A DNA stretch of 64,000 nt from Ignavibacterium sp. (GCA_018335755.1 JAGXRK010000050.1:1-64000); one strand, 5' to 3'. Positions 17,884-26,459 are shown, numbered from the stretch's first letter. Notes: a model not told the origin generated them from the sequence alone. A program made the numbers and translations.

Positions 17884-19014
17884 TTAGTTCTTTCCATTAT
17901 GAGCTTCATTGATTAATGTTTCCGGCAGTGTCTGCTCTTTTTTCACTTCTTCATTTAATTTTTTAATTTCCTTTGTGCCGGTCGGATGACCATAACTGTT
18001 CATCAATTTATAGTGCATCAGGTATTCTGTATTGCTTATATCGTTCTGCCAATAACCTGTTACCATTCCAAAACCGGTTACAGCCATGAAAATTGTAATA
18101 ACACCGATGGCAACGACTCTCTTACTAATCTTAAATTTGTTTGGAAGAATTGTTTTCAATTCAAGAGTATCTTTGACAGGACAAACATCTACACAATTCA
18201 AACATGATGTACATTCATCAGACCATACTGTTTTTACAGAATCGACTTTTATGAAAGACGGACACGCTTTATTGCATAATCCGCAATCAATACAGCTCTT
18301 TGCTACCCGTTGAATTTTATTCGGACTTAATAATGATGTGATTCCAAGCAGTGCACCATACGGACAAAGAAATCTGCACCAGAAATTTCTTATTAAAATT
18401 GAAAGCACAAACAGAACTGCAATTATTATTAACGCGGTTTGAGAAATATCCGCGAAAAAGTAATACATCTTTACATCTGAAACCATATTGTATGGGCTGT
18501 CAAGAAATGCCTTTAGTGCTAGCCCGGACATTAAGAAGATGACTGAATAAATAAGAAAGCCTAACATCAGATATTTTAAGCTTCTCAAAGGATAGTCGAG
18601 AAATTTCGGAAGCTTCAATCTTCTCTTAAATATTTTTTCACCAAAGTCACCAACCAGTTCTGAAATAAATCCGATTGGGCAAAGCCAGCTGCAAAATGAT
18701 TTACCGAATACCAATGACATCAGAATAATAGAGAGAAAAATAAAAAATCCGGCAGGATGTGCTGAATGAATTTCACCGGTCATTAAAAAATGATAAAAGC
18801 TCATAAATGAACTTATTGGAAGGAATCCATCTACTCCGGGTGGTCTTGAATAAAAAGCTGATGCACCATTTGTTTCTAAGTACTGTATAAAGAAGAAGAA
18901 CTCAACTCCAATCCATATGCAGAGTGCAGCAAAAAGTGACTGAACAAAGAATCTTGTTTTTTGAATCCCCTTTTCATCGTTACGAATTATTTTTGTCTTG
19001 GTTTTTTCTTTCAT
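17884..19014 (-). CDS. Membrane 4Fe-4S polyferredoxin, NapH/NosR-like
   Basis: A 376-residue membrane protein with about five or six helices. Two CxxxCP motifs are on loops (FCSWLCPIGF and FWCRFLCPYGAL), followed by two 4Fe-4S ferredoxin sites (CIDCGLCNKACP and CTSCLNCVDVCP). This is the layout of NapH, and of the C-terminal part of NosR and CcoG. Such proteins move electrons from quinol toward periplasmic reductases. It lies 38 bases after the Rrf2 gene in the nrf block, yet next to the nos block, so it may serve NosZ, NrfA, or both. The last 55 residues, ending in a Lys/Glu-rich tail, are not typical of the family. Confidence 0.85.
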   Translation of the reverse strand: MKEKTKTKIIRNDEKGIQKTRFFVQSLFAALCIWIGVEFFFFIQYLETNGASAFYSRPPGVDGFLPISSFMSFYHFLMTGEIHSAHPAGFFIFLSIILMSLVFGKSFCSWLCPIGFISELVGDFGEKIFKRRLKLPKFLDYPLRSLKYLMLGFLIYSVIFLMSGLALKAFLDSPYNMVSDVKMYYFFADISQTALIIIAVLFVLSILIRNFWCRFLCPYGALLGITSLLSPNKIQRVAKSCIDCGLCNKACPSFIKVDSVKTVWSDECTSCLNCVDVCPVKDTLELKTILPNKFKISKRVVAIGVITIFMAVTGFGMVTGYWQNDISNTEYLMHYKLMNSYGHPTGTKEIKKLNEEVKKEQTLPETLINEAHNGKN

Positions 19015-19052
19015 TATCGGAGTTATTTGTCTGGTTTACACACAAAAAAATA

Positions 19053-19484
19053 TTAAATCTTACTAATCTTACTTAATGTCTTCTCTTTGAATTTATCTAT
19101 CGTTTCATCGGTAAGCATGTTATATGCTTTTGTTCTTAGCTCACCCCATTTATCGTGAACGGGACAAGGCTGATCTGGTGAGCAATTAGGAAAACCAAGC
19201 ACACAGCTATTGAACAAATCCAATCCATCTATTGCAGTTACAATATCGATCAATCTAATTTTTGATGGAGTCTTTGCTAAGAGAAATCCGCCTGACTTCC
19301 CTTTTTTTGAATCAACTATTCCGCTTTCTGTAAGGCTTTGCAGAATCTTCGAAACGAATTCTTTTGGTATCTGGAGTTTTTCTGCAATTTCATCCGAGGG
19401 ACAGACGCAGCCCGGTTCCTTAGCAGCCATATACAGAACTGCCTGAAGTCCATATTCGCATTTTTTAGAAAATATTACAGTCAT
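19053..19484 (-). CDS. Rrf2-family transcriptional regulator (NsrR/IscR-like)
   Basis: A 143-residue winged-helix repressor with the Rrf2 start (FSKKCEYGLQAVLYMA), recognition helix (KEFVSKILQSLTESGIV) and a cysteine triad at 94, 101 and 107 (NSCVLGFPNCSPDQPCPVH) as expected for a cluster ligand set. NsrR and IscR carry such clusters; NsrR senses NO. It is first in the block leading to ric, hemerythrin, nrfH and nrfA. A perfect inverted repeat lies 8 bases before its start codon, and the same repeat precedes the nos block. An NO-sensing role is inferred from these neighbours. No clear Shine-Dalgarno is seen. Confidence 0.9.
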   Translation of the reverse strand: MTVIFSKKCEYGLQAVLYMAAKEPGCVCPSDEIAEKLQIPKEFVSKILQSLTESGIVDSKKGKSGGFLLAKTPSKIRLIDIVTAIDGLDLFNSCVLGFPNCSPDQPCPVHDKWGELRTKAYNMLTDETIDKFKEKTLSKISKI

Positions 19485-19491
19485 TTATAAA

Positions 19492-19513
19492 AATCAGATA
19501 ACTTTGTCTGATT
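19492..19513. promoter_or_regulatory. Rrf2-type operator upstream of the Rrf2-nrf block
   Basis: AATCAGA-N8-TCTGATT, perfect 7-bp arms, begins one base after the -10 box and ends 8 bases before the start codon. A copy with identical arms and spacing precedes the nos block at 26437. Confidence 0.75.
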
Positions 19514-19514
19514 A

Positions 19515-19543
19515 AAATTAAGGATATTTCGAACTATTGTCAA
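19515..19543 (-). promoter_or_regulatory. Sigma-70 promoter of the Rrf2-nrf block
   Basis: On the minus strand TTGACA (19543-19538) is followed after exactly 17 bases by TAATTT (19520-19515). The transcription start would fall inside the inverted repeat. Confidence 0.7.
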
Positions 19544-19616
19544 GGGTGTGAGATCAGCCTACTTATTTTATTATTTTCTCTAAAAATGAGTCCAGTCATA
19601 GAATATTTCAGGATTA

Positions 19617-20405
19617 TCAAAAATCCTTTTTCTTAAATCCTCTCAGACCAAGAAGTGTTGGGATTAAAAACCATAATAGAAGTGTAGTAACGGATAAAAT
19701 CATTCCCAAAGATCCGCCGAAAAATTTGTTGAATAACGCACCTGTGTAACCCATTAAGGCTGATACATCAAAGTTAAGAATGAATAATATTCTTCCGAGA
19801 TCAATTGGATTGAGCAGACTAATAATCAGCACTGTATTATCAATCGGATATTCCTGGAAGAAGTACACAAATAAAAGAATGAGTCCGTCATACACAACAG
19901 CTAATATCAGCCAGAGTATTATTGCAAACCCCAAACCTTTTGCTTTGTCAGAAAAATTTATTGCCACATAAAATGCAATTGCAGTGAAGATGAAAGTCAG
20001 TGAGGCACCAACTGCAAGAAGAATTATGAATCCTCCTGTCGATGAAAATGAAAACCCGTTCAATAAAAATCCGGCAAGTGTCCCTGCTAAAAACCCTGAT
20101 GCTAATGGAATAGAATTACCAAGATACAAACCGAGGAAAAGCGAAGTCCTGTCGATCGGCTGGCAAAGGATCATTTCAATATAATCTCTGGAGTTATAAA
20201 CGAATATCGTTCCGAATATTGTGCTGACTAATGGAATAACTATCAGAACAATATTCATCATACTGATCGCCGATTTCGCAGTGTCTGTTTCAAAGCTCAA
20301 TAATAGATATGATAAAAGAAAAAAGAAAAGTGAATAAGCAATTATCCATTTACTTCTGAAAGCATTACTTAGTTCGAAGCGTATTATCTTCCCTATCAGT
20401 TCCAT
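19617..20405 (-). CDS. nosY: ABC-2 type permease of N2O reductase maturation (NosY)
   Basis: A 262-residue integral membrane protein with about six helices (IAYSLFFFLLSYLLL, MMNIVLIVIPLVSTIFGTIF, FIILLAVGASLTFIFTAIAF and others). The stretch YIEMILCQPIDRTSLFLG matches NosY-type permeases. Its start overlaps the end of nosF by 10 bases. Known role: with NosF and NosD it forms the machine that assembles the Cu-S centre of NosZ, probably by exporting a sulfur species. It is the last gene of the nos block. Confidence 0.9.
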   Translation of the reverse strand: MELIGKIIRFELSNAFRSKWIIAYSLFFFLLSYLLLSFETDTAKSAISMMNIVLIVIPLVSTIFGTIFVYNSRDYIEMILCQPIDRTSLFLGLYLGNSIPLASGFLAGTLAGFLLNGFSFSSTGGFIILLAVGASLTFIFTAIAFYVAINFSDKAKGLGFAIILWLILAVVYDGLILLFVYFFQEYPIDNTVLIISLLNPIDLGRILFILNFDVSALMGYTGALFNKFFGGSLGMILSVTTLLLWFLIPTLLGLRGFKKKDF

Positions 20406-21112
20406 TTAGTAACCTCGCTCATCATATTGGCAATTGCTTTTTCTAACTTACTCTCCCCTTTGTAAGTCAGAAGTGAAAGGATACTTCCGTCGAAACAGAT
20501 TTTACCTTCCAATAAAAATATTATATGATCTGCCATCTCTTCAATCTCACTCATTATGTGAGATGTTAAAATTATTGTTTTACCTTTTTTCTTTTCGGTC
20601 AGAATAATCTCTTTAAAGTGACTGCTTGCAACAGGGTCAAGTCCCGCTGTGGGTTCATCTAAAATTATAATAGACGGATCGAACATTAAAGAGATCAGCG
20701 CACTTACTTTCTGCTTATTACCGCCGGATAGATTTTTAATCTGCTTGCCGAGTTCTGATGAAAGGTTCAGTTTATTGATTAAAGATTCATTAAGATCCAT
20801 CCTTGAATTTCTCAAATCGTATATCATCTTTATAACTTCTTTAACAGATAGGTTTTCAGGAAAGCTGGCAGTCTGGGGCATATAACCTATATCTTTTCTG
20901 TAAAGAAAATCACCGAGAACAGATTTATCATTAATCAGTATATCACCGTCATCTGGTTTAACGAGTCCAAGGATGGTTTTAATAATAGTAGTTTTTCCCG
21001 AACCGTTCGGACCAACAATGGCTGTAATTTTACCTGGTTCAACATCGAATGAGATTCCTTTTAAAACGTCAAACTTGCCGAATTTTTTTTCTAATTGTTT
21101 AATGGTTATCAA
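20396..21112 (-). CDS. nosF: ABC transporter ATPase NosF
   Basis: A 238-residue ATPase with Walker A GPNGSGKTT (about 34-42), Q-loop at GYMPQTASFPENLS, signature LSGGNKQK, Walker B IIILDEPTAGLDP and switch histidine in ILTSH. It is the energy-supplying subunit for NosY/NosD in maturation of the CuZ site of nitrous oxide reductase. The start overlaps nosD by 4 bases (ATGA-type coupling). Context and order (nosD-nosF-nosY) make the assignment firm. Confidence 0.93.
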   Translation of the reverse strand: MITIKQLEKKFGKFDVLKGISFDVEPGKITAIVGPNGSGKTTIIKTILGLVKPDDGDILINDKSVLGDFLYRKDIGYMPQTASFPENLSVKEVIKMIYDLRNSRMDLNESLINKLNLSSELGKQIKNLSGGNKQKVSALISLMFDPSIIILDEPTAGLDPVASSHFKEIILTEKKKGKTIILTSHIMSEIEEMADHIIFLLEGKICFDGSILSLLTYKGESKLEKAIANMMSEVTKWN

Positions 21113-22353
21113 TTTATTCTCCTCATCGAAGGTGAGTTATCGACAAGCGCTTCCGGAGTAAGAGATGGAAAAACACTTTCAGCAATGTCAAGCAGTTCGA
21201 TAAAAAGACTATGCAGGAGCACCAACGAAGGAGGCTGTTGTTCAACTATTATTGAATAAAGTTTTACGGGGCGATAAGGCACATCACCAATTCCATTTTT
21301 AGTAAGATCGTATCCCTTGTACTTGCTGTAGTAATTATTTTCGAATGTATTAAAATTCTGCCGGCTGTTGGTAGCAACATCAAATGAGTTTGCAATAAAA
21401 TCATTCCGCTCAAATTGATTATTCATCGAGTTTGCCATAAGCTTTATTGCCCAGCCGTTTTTTTCAAAGACATTATTCTGAATTTTACTTCTGCCGCTTC
21501 CTTCTATATAAATTCCGGTTGTGTTGCTTCTAAACTGATTCCGTTCGATTGAGCTTTCAGAAATATCCTTTAGCAGAAGTCCGTATGAAGCAGGTCCCCA
21601 ATTGTCATTAAAAGTATTTTCATTCATCTTAACATTTTTCGAATACATTACTGCAACACCTGCGCCGTTTTTCTGAAATTGATTATATGAATACACACAT
21701 TTATCTGAAAACATAAAGTGTAAACCATACCGGAGATTTTTTTCACTGAAATTATTTTCGATCAGAGCTTCCTGAACAAATTCGAGGTATATACCATCAC
21801 GATGACCGGAAATGTTATTGGATTCTATCCGAATGTTTTTACAATACCAAAGATGTATGCCATTTCCTGATGAAGATTCTGTCTTTCCATCTGATTTGAT
21901 TTCATTATTTCTGATGGTACAATTTTCAGATTTCGCAAGATATACTCCGAAAAAATTATTTATCAGTTTATTGTCCTCAACAACACAATTTATAACTTCC
22001 TCAAGTTTTATTGCAGCATTTTCCTGAAGATAACTTATACCGGCATTAATTATAGTGAATCCTTTTATTTCAACATTATCCGCAGTTACAGTTAAAACTT
22101 CTGTTTTCCCTTCGCCGTCAATAATAACTTCACCGGCAGCAATCAGCTTTACAGATTTACTAATTAAAATATTACCTTCTTTATACTCACCTGCCTTAAC
22201 AATTATTTCATCACCATCCTGAGCAATACTAATGGCCTCTGTTATTGTTTTTATTTTACCATTCTTATCAACAATAATTTGTGAACTGGTATCTTCTGTG
22301 TTGAGAAGGATTATACTGATCACAAGTAAAATTTTAATTAGAAGAAATTTCAT
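21109..22353 (-). CDS. nosD: Periplasmic copper-site maturation protein NosD
   Basis: A 414-residue exported protein with a signal peptide (about 1-25) and a long right-handed parallel beta-helix. Repeats of the NosD/CASH type follow one another from about residue 95 to 340 (IRNNEIKSDG, IESNNISGHRDGIYLE, IENNFSEKNLRYGLHFMFS, YNQFQKNGAGVAVMYS, IERNQFRSNTTGIYIEGS, FERNDFIANSFDVATNSR). Known role: works with NosF and NosY to deliver sulfur or copper to NosZ. It overlaps nosL by one base. The length is normal. Confidence 0.95.
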   Translation of the reverse strand: MKFLLIKILLVISIILLNTEDTSSQIIVDKNGKIKTITEAISIAQDGDEIIVKAGEYKEGNILISKSVKLIAAGEVIIDGEGKTEVLTVTADNVEIKGFTIINAGISYLQENAAIKLEEVINCVVEDNKLINNFFGVYLAKSENCTIRNNEIKSDGKTESSSGNGIHLWYCKNIRIESNNISGHRDGIYLEFVQEALIENNFSEKNLRYGLHFMFSDKCVYSYNQFQKNGAGVAVMYSKNVKMNENTFNDNWGPASYGLLLKDISESSIERNQFRSNTTGIYIEGSGRSKIQNNVFEKNGWAIKLMANSMNNQFERNDFIANSFDVATNSRQNFNTFENNYYSKYKGYDLTKNGIGDVPYRPVKLYSIIVEQQPPSLVLLHSLFIELLDIAESVFPSLTPEALVDNSPSMRRIN

Positions 22354-22796
22354 TAATGCATTGTTCCGGCAAATTTCACTAAATCTGTCCAGGTTAATTT
22401 TTTACCATCGTTATCGTTGAAAAATTTTTCAAAGTCACCGAAGTCACCAAATGCCTGAACATTTAAACCCATCGGACTTCTGAAATCATCATTCTTTGTA
22501 TAGTAAGCGGTTTTTGCATCTATCAACGTGCGTGGATTGCTGAAATCAACTACCCACATTGAACCAATCTGATCATCCCGAAATGTATTTTTGTGTAACT
22601 GTTCAAGAAGACACTCGATAGAATCGTATTTATAAATTTTACCTTTGTCTGTAACTAATTCGGCACCGAATTGTTCATCTGTTATCATCATCTTGCAGTG
22701 AGCACAATTATCCTCACCGAATATGATTGGTTCTGGATCATTTCCGCAAGCAACGAACATCAATAGTATTAACAATAAAAGAATATTTTTTTTCAT
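22353..22796 (-). CDS. nosL: Copper chaperone lipoprotein NosL
   Basis: A 147-residue lipoprotein. The signal peptide ends at a lipobox-like FVAC with Cys17 as lipidation site. The metal site region is DNCAHCKMMITDEQFGAEL (from about 30), followed by KIYKYDSIECLL, both typical of NosL. Known role: binds Cu(I) and delivers it to NosZ in the periplasm. It shares overlapping stop and start codons with the membrane protein upstream (4 bases) and nosD downstream. Confidence 0.93.
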   Translation of the reverse strand: MKKNILLLLILLMFVACGNDPEPIIFGEDNCAHCKMMITDEQFGAELVTDKGKIYKYDSIECLLEQLHKNTFRDDQIGSMWVVDFSNPRTLIDAKTAYYTKNDDFRSPMGLNVQAFGDFGDFEKFFNDNDGKKLTWTDLVKFAGTMH

Positions 22797-23398
22797 TTCA
22801 ATTTCTCTGTTTTTAATAATTTTGAATTGTAATAGAGTGAAAATGCTGCCAAAAAGATTGCAGCAAGAATTATATATCCCCCCGTATAAGGGAGTGAAAC
22901 TGCATCAATATTAAGCAGTTGTTTCGATCCTATCAATGGGGGCTGATAAGTCATGCCAGGAACTTTAATAGGTGCACTTGGATCGAGGTTATGCCCATAA
23001 TCATAACCCCACAAATAAAAATCAATTAACCCAACAATTCCAATTAAAATGAAAGTTACTATCCACACTTTTGTAAGTATAGGCTTACCAATTGCGGCAT
23101 TAACTAATCCAAAGAAAATCATAAATGCAATTATGAAGGGCATAATTTTAAGTTCCGGAATTGACTCCGGTTCAATGGCTTTCATTCCTATATAATGATT
23201 CAAGCCGTTAATATTCTGTAAATCATTTGGTTTAATTCCGCCAATTTCATCAAGCCATATTCGCAAACCTAATCCTTCGGGATATTGAGGTGCATTGAGA
23301 TCAATTTTCCAGATAGGAACAAAGTAGGTAATGATAAGAATAAGCGCGGCAAATGCAATTACTAGTCGTGGTTTCGTTTTCATTTTAATTCTTAACAC
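22793..23398 (-). CDS. Four-helix membrane protein of the nos block, unknown
   Basis: A 201-residue protein with four hydrophobic helices (about 11-27, 86-105, 112-133, 172-190) and a large periplasmic loop between the first two (KIDLNAPQYPEGLGLRIWLD). A second long loop holds GYDYGHNLDPSAPIKVPGM. I do not recognise a named family. Its location between nosZ-cupin and nosL, with a 4-base overlap with nosL, points to N2O reductase assembly or electron supply. It could be the counterpart of the NosB-type membrane protein of clade II nos clusters, but that is inference. Confidence 0.8.
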   Translation of the reverse strand: MLRIKMKTKPRLVIAFAALILIITYFVPIWKIDLNAPQYPEGLGLRIWLDEIGGIKPNDLQNINGLNHYIGMKAIEPESIPELKIMPFIIAFMIFFGLVNAAIGKPILTKVWIVTFILIGIVGLIDFYLWGYDYGHNLDPSAPIKVPGMTYQPPLIGSKQLLNIDAVSLPYTGGYIILAAIFLAAFSLYYNSKLLKTEKLK

Positions 23399-23411
23399 TT
23401 TCAGAATTATC

Positions 23412-23454
23412 GGAACACGTCATAATCTTTAAATACACGGATCAGACGTGTTCC
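23412..23454. repeat. Perfect 10-bp inverted repeat within the nos block
   Basis: GGAACACGTC and GACGTGTTCC flank 23 bases between the cupin gene and the membrane protein gene. It may form an RNA hairpin that stabilises or attenuates the nos transcript, or be a dispersed repeat. Confidence 0.6.
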
Positions 23455-23460
23455 ATAAAG

Positions 23461-23781
23461 TTATTTGATCATAGTCAAAAGCATTTTTGACTTTTCAACT
23501 GCTATCAAACCATGAGGAATATTTGCCGGAAGGAGAATGTATTCTCCGCCCTTTACCTCAAATGGTTTTCGCCCGATTTTTATTTCCATCATGCCGTCAA
23601 CCATATAAACAAGAGCATCAAAAGGCGAAGTATGTTCTGACAGCGATTCGGCTTTATCAAACGCAAATAAAGTAACATTGCCGTTCGGCTTTTTAATTAT
23701 CTGCTTGCTTACAATTGAGTTCGGCTGATAGTCAATATCATTAATCAATTTTACGCTTTTAACATTTTCTAATTCACTCAT
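23461..23781 (-). CDS. Small cupin-domain protein
   Basis: A 106-residue single cupin barrel. Metal-ligand region 1 is degraded (LSEHTSPFDALVYMVDGMMEIKIG, with one His visible) and region 2 reads GEYILLPANIPHGLIAVE. No signal peptide. It lies 17 bases after nosZ and before the membrane protein gene. Cupins of this type occur in nos or other respiratory clusters and may sense or bind a metal or small ligand. The specific role is unknown. Confidence 0.85.
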   Translation of the reverse strand: MSELENVKSVKLINDIDYQPNSIVSKQIIKKPNGNVTLFAFDKAESLSEHTSPFDALVYMVDGMMEIKIGRKPFEVKGGEYILLPANIPHGLIAVEKSKMLLTMIK

Positions 23782-23798
23782 TACATTTCCTTAATTAT

Positions 23799-25757
23799 TT
23801 ATTCACCTAAACTATACGATAATTTAACATCAGAACCCGCCGGAGATACTCTTACATAACCAGACATTTCCTGATGAAGTGCTGAGCAGAAATCAGTACA
23901 ATAGAACGGATATATTCCCGGTTTCTTTGGTTCCCATTTTATCGTTCTGGTAACACCCGGCATTACCAGAATTTCCCCATTGTTCATTCCTTTAATTGCA
24001 AAACCGTGAGGAAGATCCCAATCCTGTTCAAGATTGGTTACGTGGAAGTAAACAATATCGCCAACTTTAATACCTTCAATATTGTCAGGAGAGAAATGAC
24101 TTCTTATCGATGACATATACACGCGGACAACATTTCCTTCTCTTACAACTCTTGATTCTTTTTCTCCTTTAATAGCGTGCGGATGGTGATTATCTTCAAT
24201 CCGGTAAAACTTAATAGACTGATCCATTATAAGATCTGCCTTTATTGCCTGAGCATAATGGGGTTCACCTGCGGTTGGAAAATCCAAAAGAAGTTTCATC
24301 TTATCGCCTGTTATATCAATTAGTTGTGCGGATTGTGTCAGCTCCGGACCTGTTGGAAGATATCTGTCCTTGGTAATCTTATTCAAGGCAACAACATATT
24401 TCCCAAATGGCTTTTTAGTATCGCCGCCCGGAACCATTAGGTGACCGATTGAATAATAAACAGGTATTCTATCAACAACTTCCCAGGTGCCGAGTTTCCA
24501 TTTTACTATCTCTGAAGATATGAACGCCGATGTATATGCAAACCCATTGTCATCGAACTCTGTATGAAGTGGACCAAGTCCAGGATTTTCAACTTCACCG
24601 GCAATAACAGCATCATATTTAAGAATCGGAATGCCGTCAATCTCTCCATCAAATTGTTTGTCTTCAATTGCTTTTAACATTTTAGAAAAAGAATGAACCG
24701 GAATAACAGAGGCTAATTTACCTCCCGCAACAATGTATTCACCGGAAGGATCTACATCAACTCCGTGAGGCGATTTAGGAGTTGGTAAGTAATATATCAT
24801 ACCCGGACAATCTTCAGGATACAATACTTTCACCTGGGTATTTTTTTCAGAAACTGCTGAATGTGTTTTCTCATCCATATAGTTTCTGAAATACTCAGCC
24901 TGCATGGTTTTGGCTTTGCCTTCTTTTAAATACTTTTCAGCCATTTTCCAGTTAACTGCCGCAACAAAATCTTTGTCATTTCTTGAAGCATTAATTTCCA
25001 GCAGAGTATGAGCTTGTTCGGTATTGTATGATGTGAAGAAAGCCCATTCTTTGCTTGGTCCTTTACCGGCTCGTGCAAGGTCATAATTAAAACCAGGAAC
25101 AATTATCTGAAATTCAACATTCATTTTCTCAGTCTGAGGATCAAGTTTTACAAAACTGATTGAGCCGGCAAAATTTTCTTTATACGATGATATAGGAATA
25201 TCTGCTTGCGGAATAGGGACACTGAATCTGGTTGATGCAACTATATATTCAGTATTTTCAGTAACAAACGGAGATGCGTGGTTACCGCCTGAGTTTGGAA
25301 GTTCTATTATTTCTGTAGTTTCAAATTCTTTAAGATCTATCTTAGCAATTCTTGGTGTGTTGTTTCCGTTAATAAAAACAAATCTGCCGTCTGCCATACC
25401 ATCTGTTTTAGAGAGCTGCGGATGATGAGCATCATCCCATGGCACAAATCCATAAGAAGTATTGAGCATATCTTTAGTTTCTTCTGAATAGCCCCAGCCT
25501 GTTTCAGGATTTTGTGCGAAGACAGAAATAACTTTAAATTTTCTTCCTGATGGTAATCCATATACAGTTAACTGACCGCTGAATCCTCCTGACATAAATG
25601 CATAAAACTCATCATATGTACCGGGTGCAACATAAACCTGAGATGCTGCATCACCTGTAAGTGTATGCTTAGATTGATCACATCCGAAATAAAAAACCGC
25701 AAAGGATAGTGCAATCAAAAAAGCAATAATGTACTTTTTTTGAAATAGTTTTTTCAT
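23799..25757 (-). CDS. nosZ: Nitrous oxide reductase NosZ, clade II (Sec type)
   Basis: A 652-residue periplasmic copper enzyme reducing N2O to N2. The signal sequence lacks a twin-arginine motif (KKYIIAFLIALSFAVFYFGC), the hallmark of clade II, and Cys26 could be lipidated. A seven-bladed propeller carries the CuZ histidines (DDAHHPQLS at 108, GGNHASPF, SPHGVDVD, LGPLHTEFDD, GEPHYAQA, HHPHAIKG). The C-terminal cupredoxin domain has the CuA site CTDFCSALHQEM (Cys620, Cys624, His628, Met631). It follows the cytochrome c gene by 50 bases. All key copper ligands that can be judged by eye are present, so the enzyme should be active. Confidence 0.97.
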   Translation of the reverse strand: MKKLFQKKYIIAFLIALSFAVFYFGCDQSKHTLTGDAASQVYVAPGTYDEFYAFMSGGFSGQLTVYGLPSGRKFKVISVFAQNPETGWGYSEETKDMLNTSYGFVPWDDAHHPQLSKTDGMADGRFVFINGNNTPRIAKIDLKEFETTEIIELPNSGGNHASPFVTENTEYIVASTRFSVPIPQADIPISSYKENFAGSISFVKLDPQTEKMNVEFQIIVPGFNYDLARAGKGPSKEWAFFTSYNTEQAHTLLEINASRNDKDFVAAVNWKMAEKYLKEGKAKTMQAEYFRNYMDEKTHSAVSEKNTQVKVLYPEDCPGMIYYLPTPKSPHGVDVDPSGEYIVAGGKLASVIPVHSFSKMLKAIEDKQFDGEIDGIPILKYDAVIAGEVENPGLGPLHTEFDDNGFAYTSAFISSEIVKWKLGTWEVVDRIPVYYSIGHLMVPGGDTKKPFGKYVVALNKITKDRYLPTGPELTQSAQLIDITGDKMKLLLDFPTAGEPHYAQAIKADLIMDQSIKFYRIEDNHHPHAIKGEKESRVVREGNVVRVYMSSIRSHFSPDNIEGIKVGDIVYFHVTNLEQDWDLPHGFAIKGMNNGEILVMPGVTRTIKWEPKKPGIYPFYCTDFCSALHQEMSGYVRVSPAGSDVKLSYSLGE

Positions 25758-25807
25758 AAATATGTTCCTTTAATTAATAGTTTATAATTAATAGTGATGA
25801 TGGTTTA

Positions 25808-26305
25808 TTATTCATCTTTTACTTTTCTGAAATATTCCAAAATTGCTCTTGCATCCTGCACGGATAAATTCTGGTTTGGCATTTGTGTCATATACTCACC
25901 TAATAGTTTTTTAATCTCCGGATGTTTCTGATAATTCTCTTCCGGATTCAACATCATATTCATTACAAATTCCGGTGTTCTTCTTTCAAGTACGTCTCGC
26001 TGAGGAGGTCCTACATATCTTTCATCAAGTTTATGGCATGCCGCACATTTGGAATCAAATATTTTTTCCCCTTCTTTTGCCAGATTAACATCAAGTGCGC
26101 TTAATTCCATAATCTGTTTTATTGGCCCGATAGCATGCTCCATCTCAAAGTCGGAAAGATTTGAACCTGCTCCGGTATTACCGGCTGTTTTTTGATTTGA
26201 GAATCTTGAGGGATCTTGCTGTTCTGATTCGCCGCAGCTCGTTAATAAAAGTGTTAATAACGCTATTAAAGCTGCGAAGCAAAAGATCAATAGCCTGCTC
26301 ATCAT
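25808..26305 (-). CDS. Lipoprotein cytochrome c, first gene of nos block
   Basis: A 165-residue monoheme cytochrome c. The N-terminus is a lipoprotein signal (ALLTLLLTSCGESE, lipidated Cys about 24). The heme site is CAACH (about 89-93) with a Met ligand probably in MTQMPNQNLS. It is immediately upstream of nosZ and has a good ribosome binding site (GGAGA, 4 bases). It likely donates electrons to the CuA site of NosZ. It is comparable to the NosC cytochromes of clade II clusters; exact orthology was not tested. Confidence 0.9.
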   Translation of the reverse strand: MMSRLLIFCFAALIALLTLLLTSCGESEQQDPSRFSNQKTAGNTGAGSNLSDFEMEHAIGPIKQIMELSALDVNLAKEGEKIFDSKCAACHKLDERYVGPPQRDVLERRTPEFVMNMMLNPEENYQKHPEIKKLLGEYMTQMPNQNLSVQDARAILEYFRKVKDE

Positions 26306-26436
26306 TATATCTCCTTTTCAATTTGTAATTTACATTTATAATAAGACTATTTTATCTGATTATTGATTACTAAACAGCAAATCAGTTTTCCGATTCGCTG
26401 ACAATACCGATAAACAAGAATTGTAGTAAAATCTAT

Positions 26437-26458
26437 AATCAGATTTTTAAGTCTGATT
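26437..26458. promoter_or_regulatory. Rrf2-type operator upstream of the nos block
   Basis: AATCAGA-N8-TCTGATT, identical arms and spacing to 19492-19513, one base downstream of the -10 box. A further TCTGATT half-site at 26355 and AATCAG at 26380 lie closer to the cytochrome c gene. Confidence 0.75.
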
Positions 26459-26459
26459 A

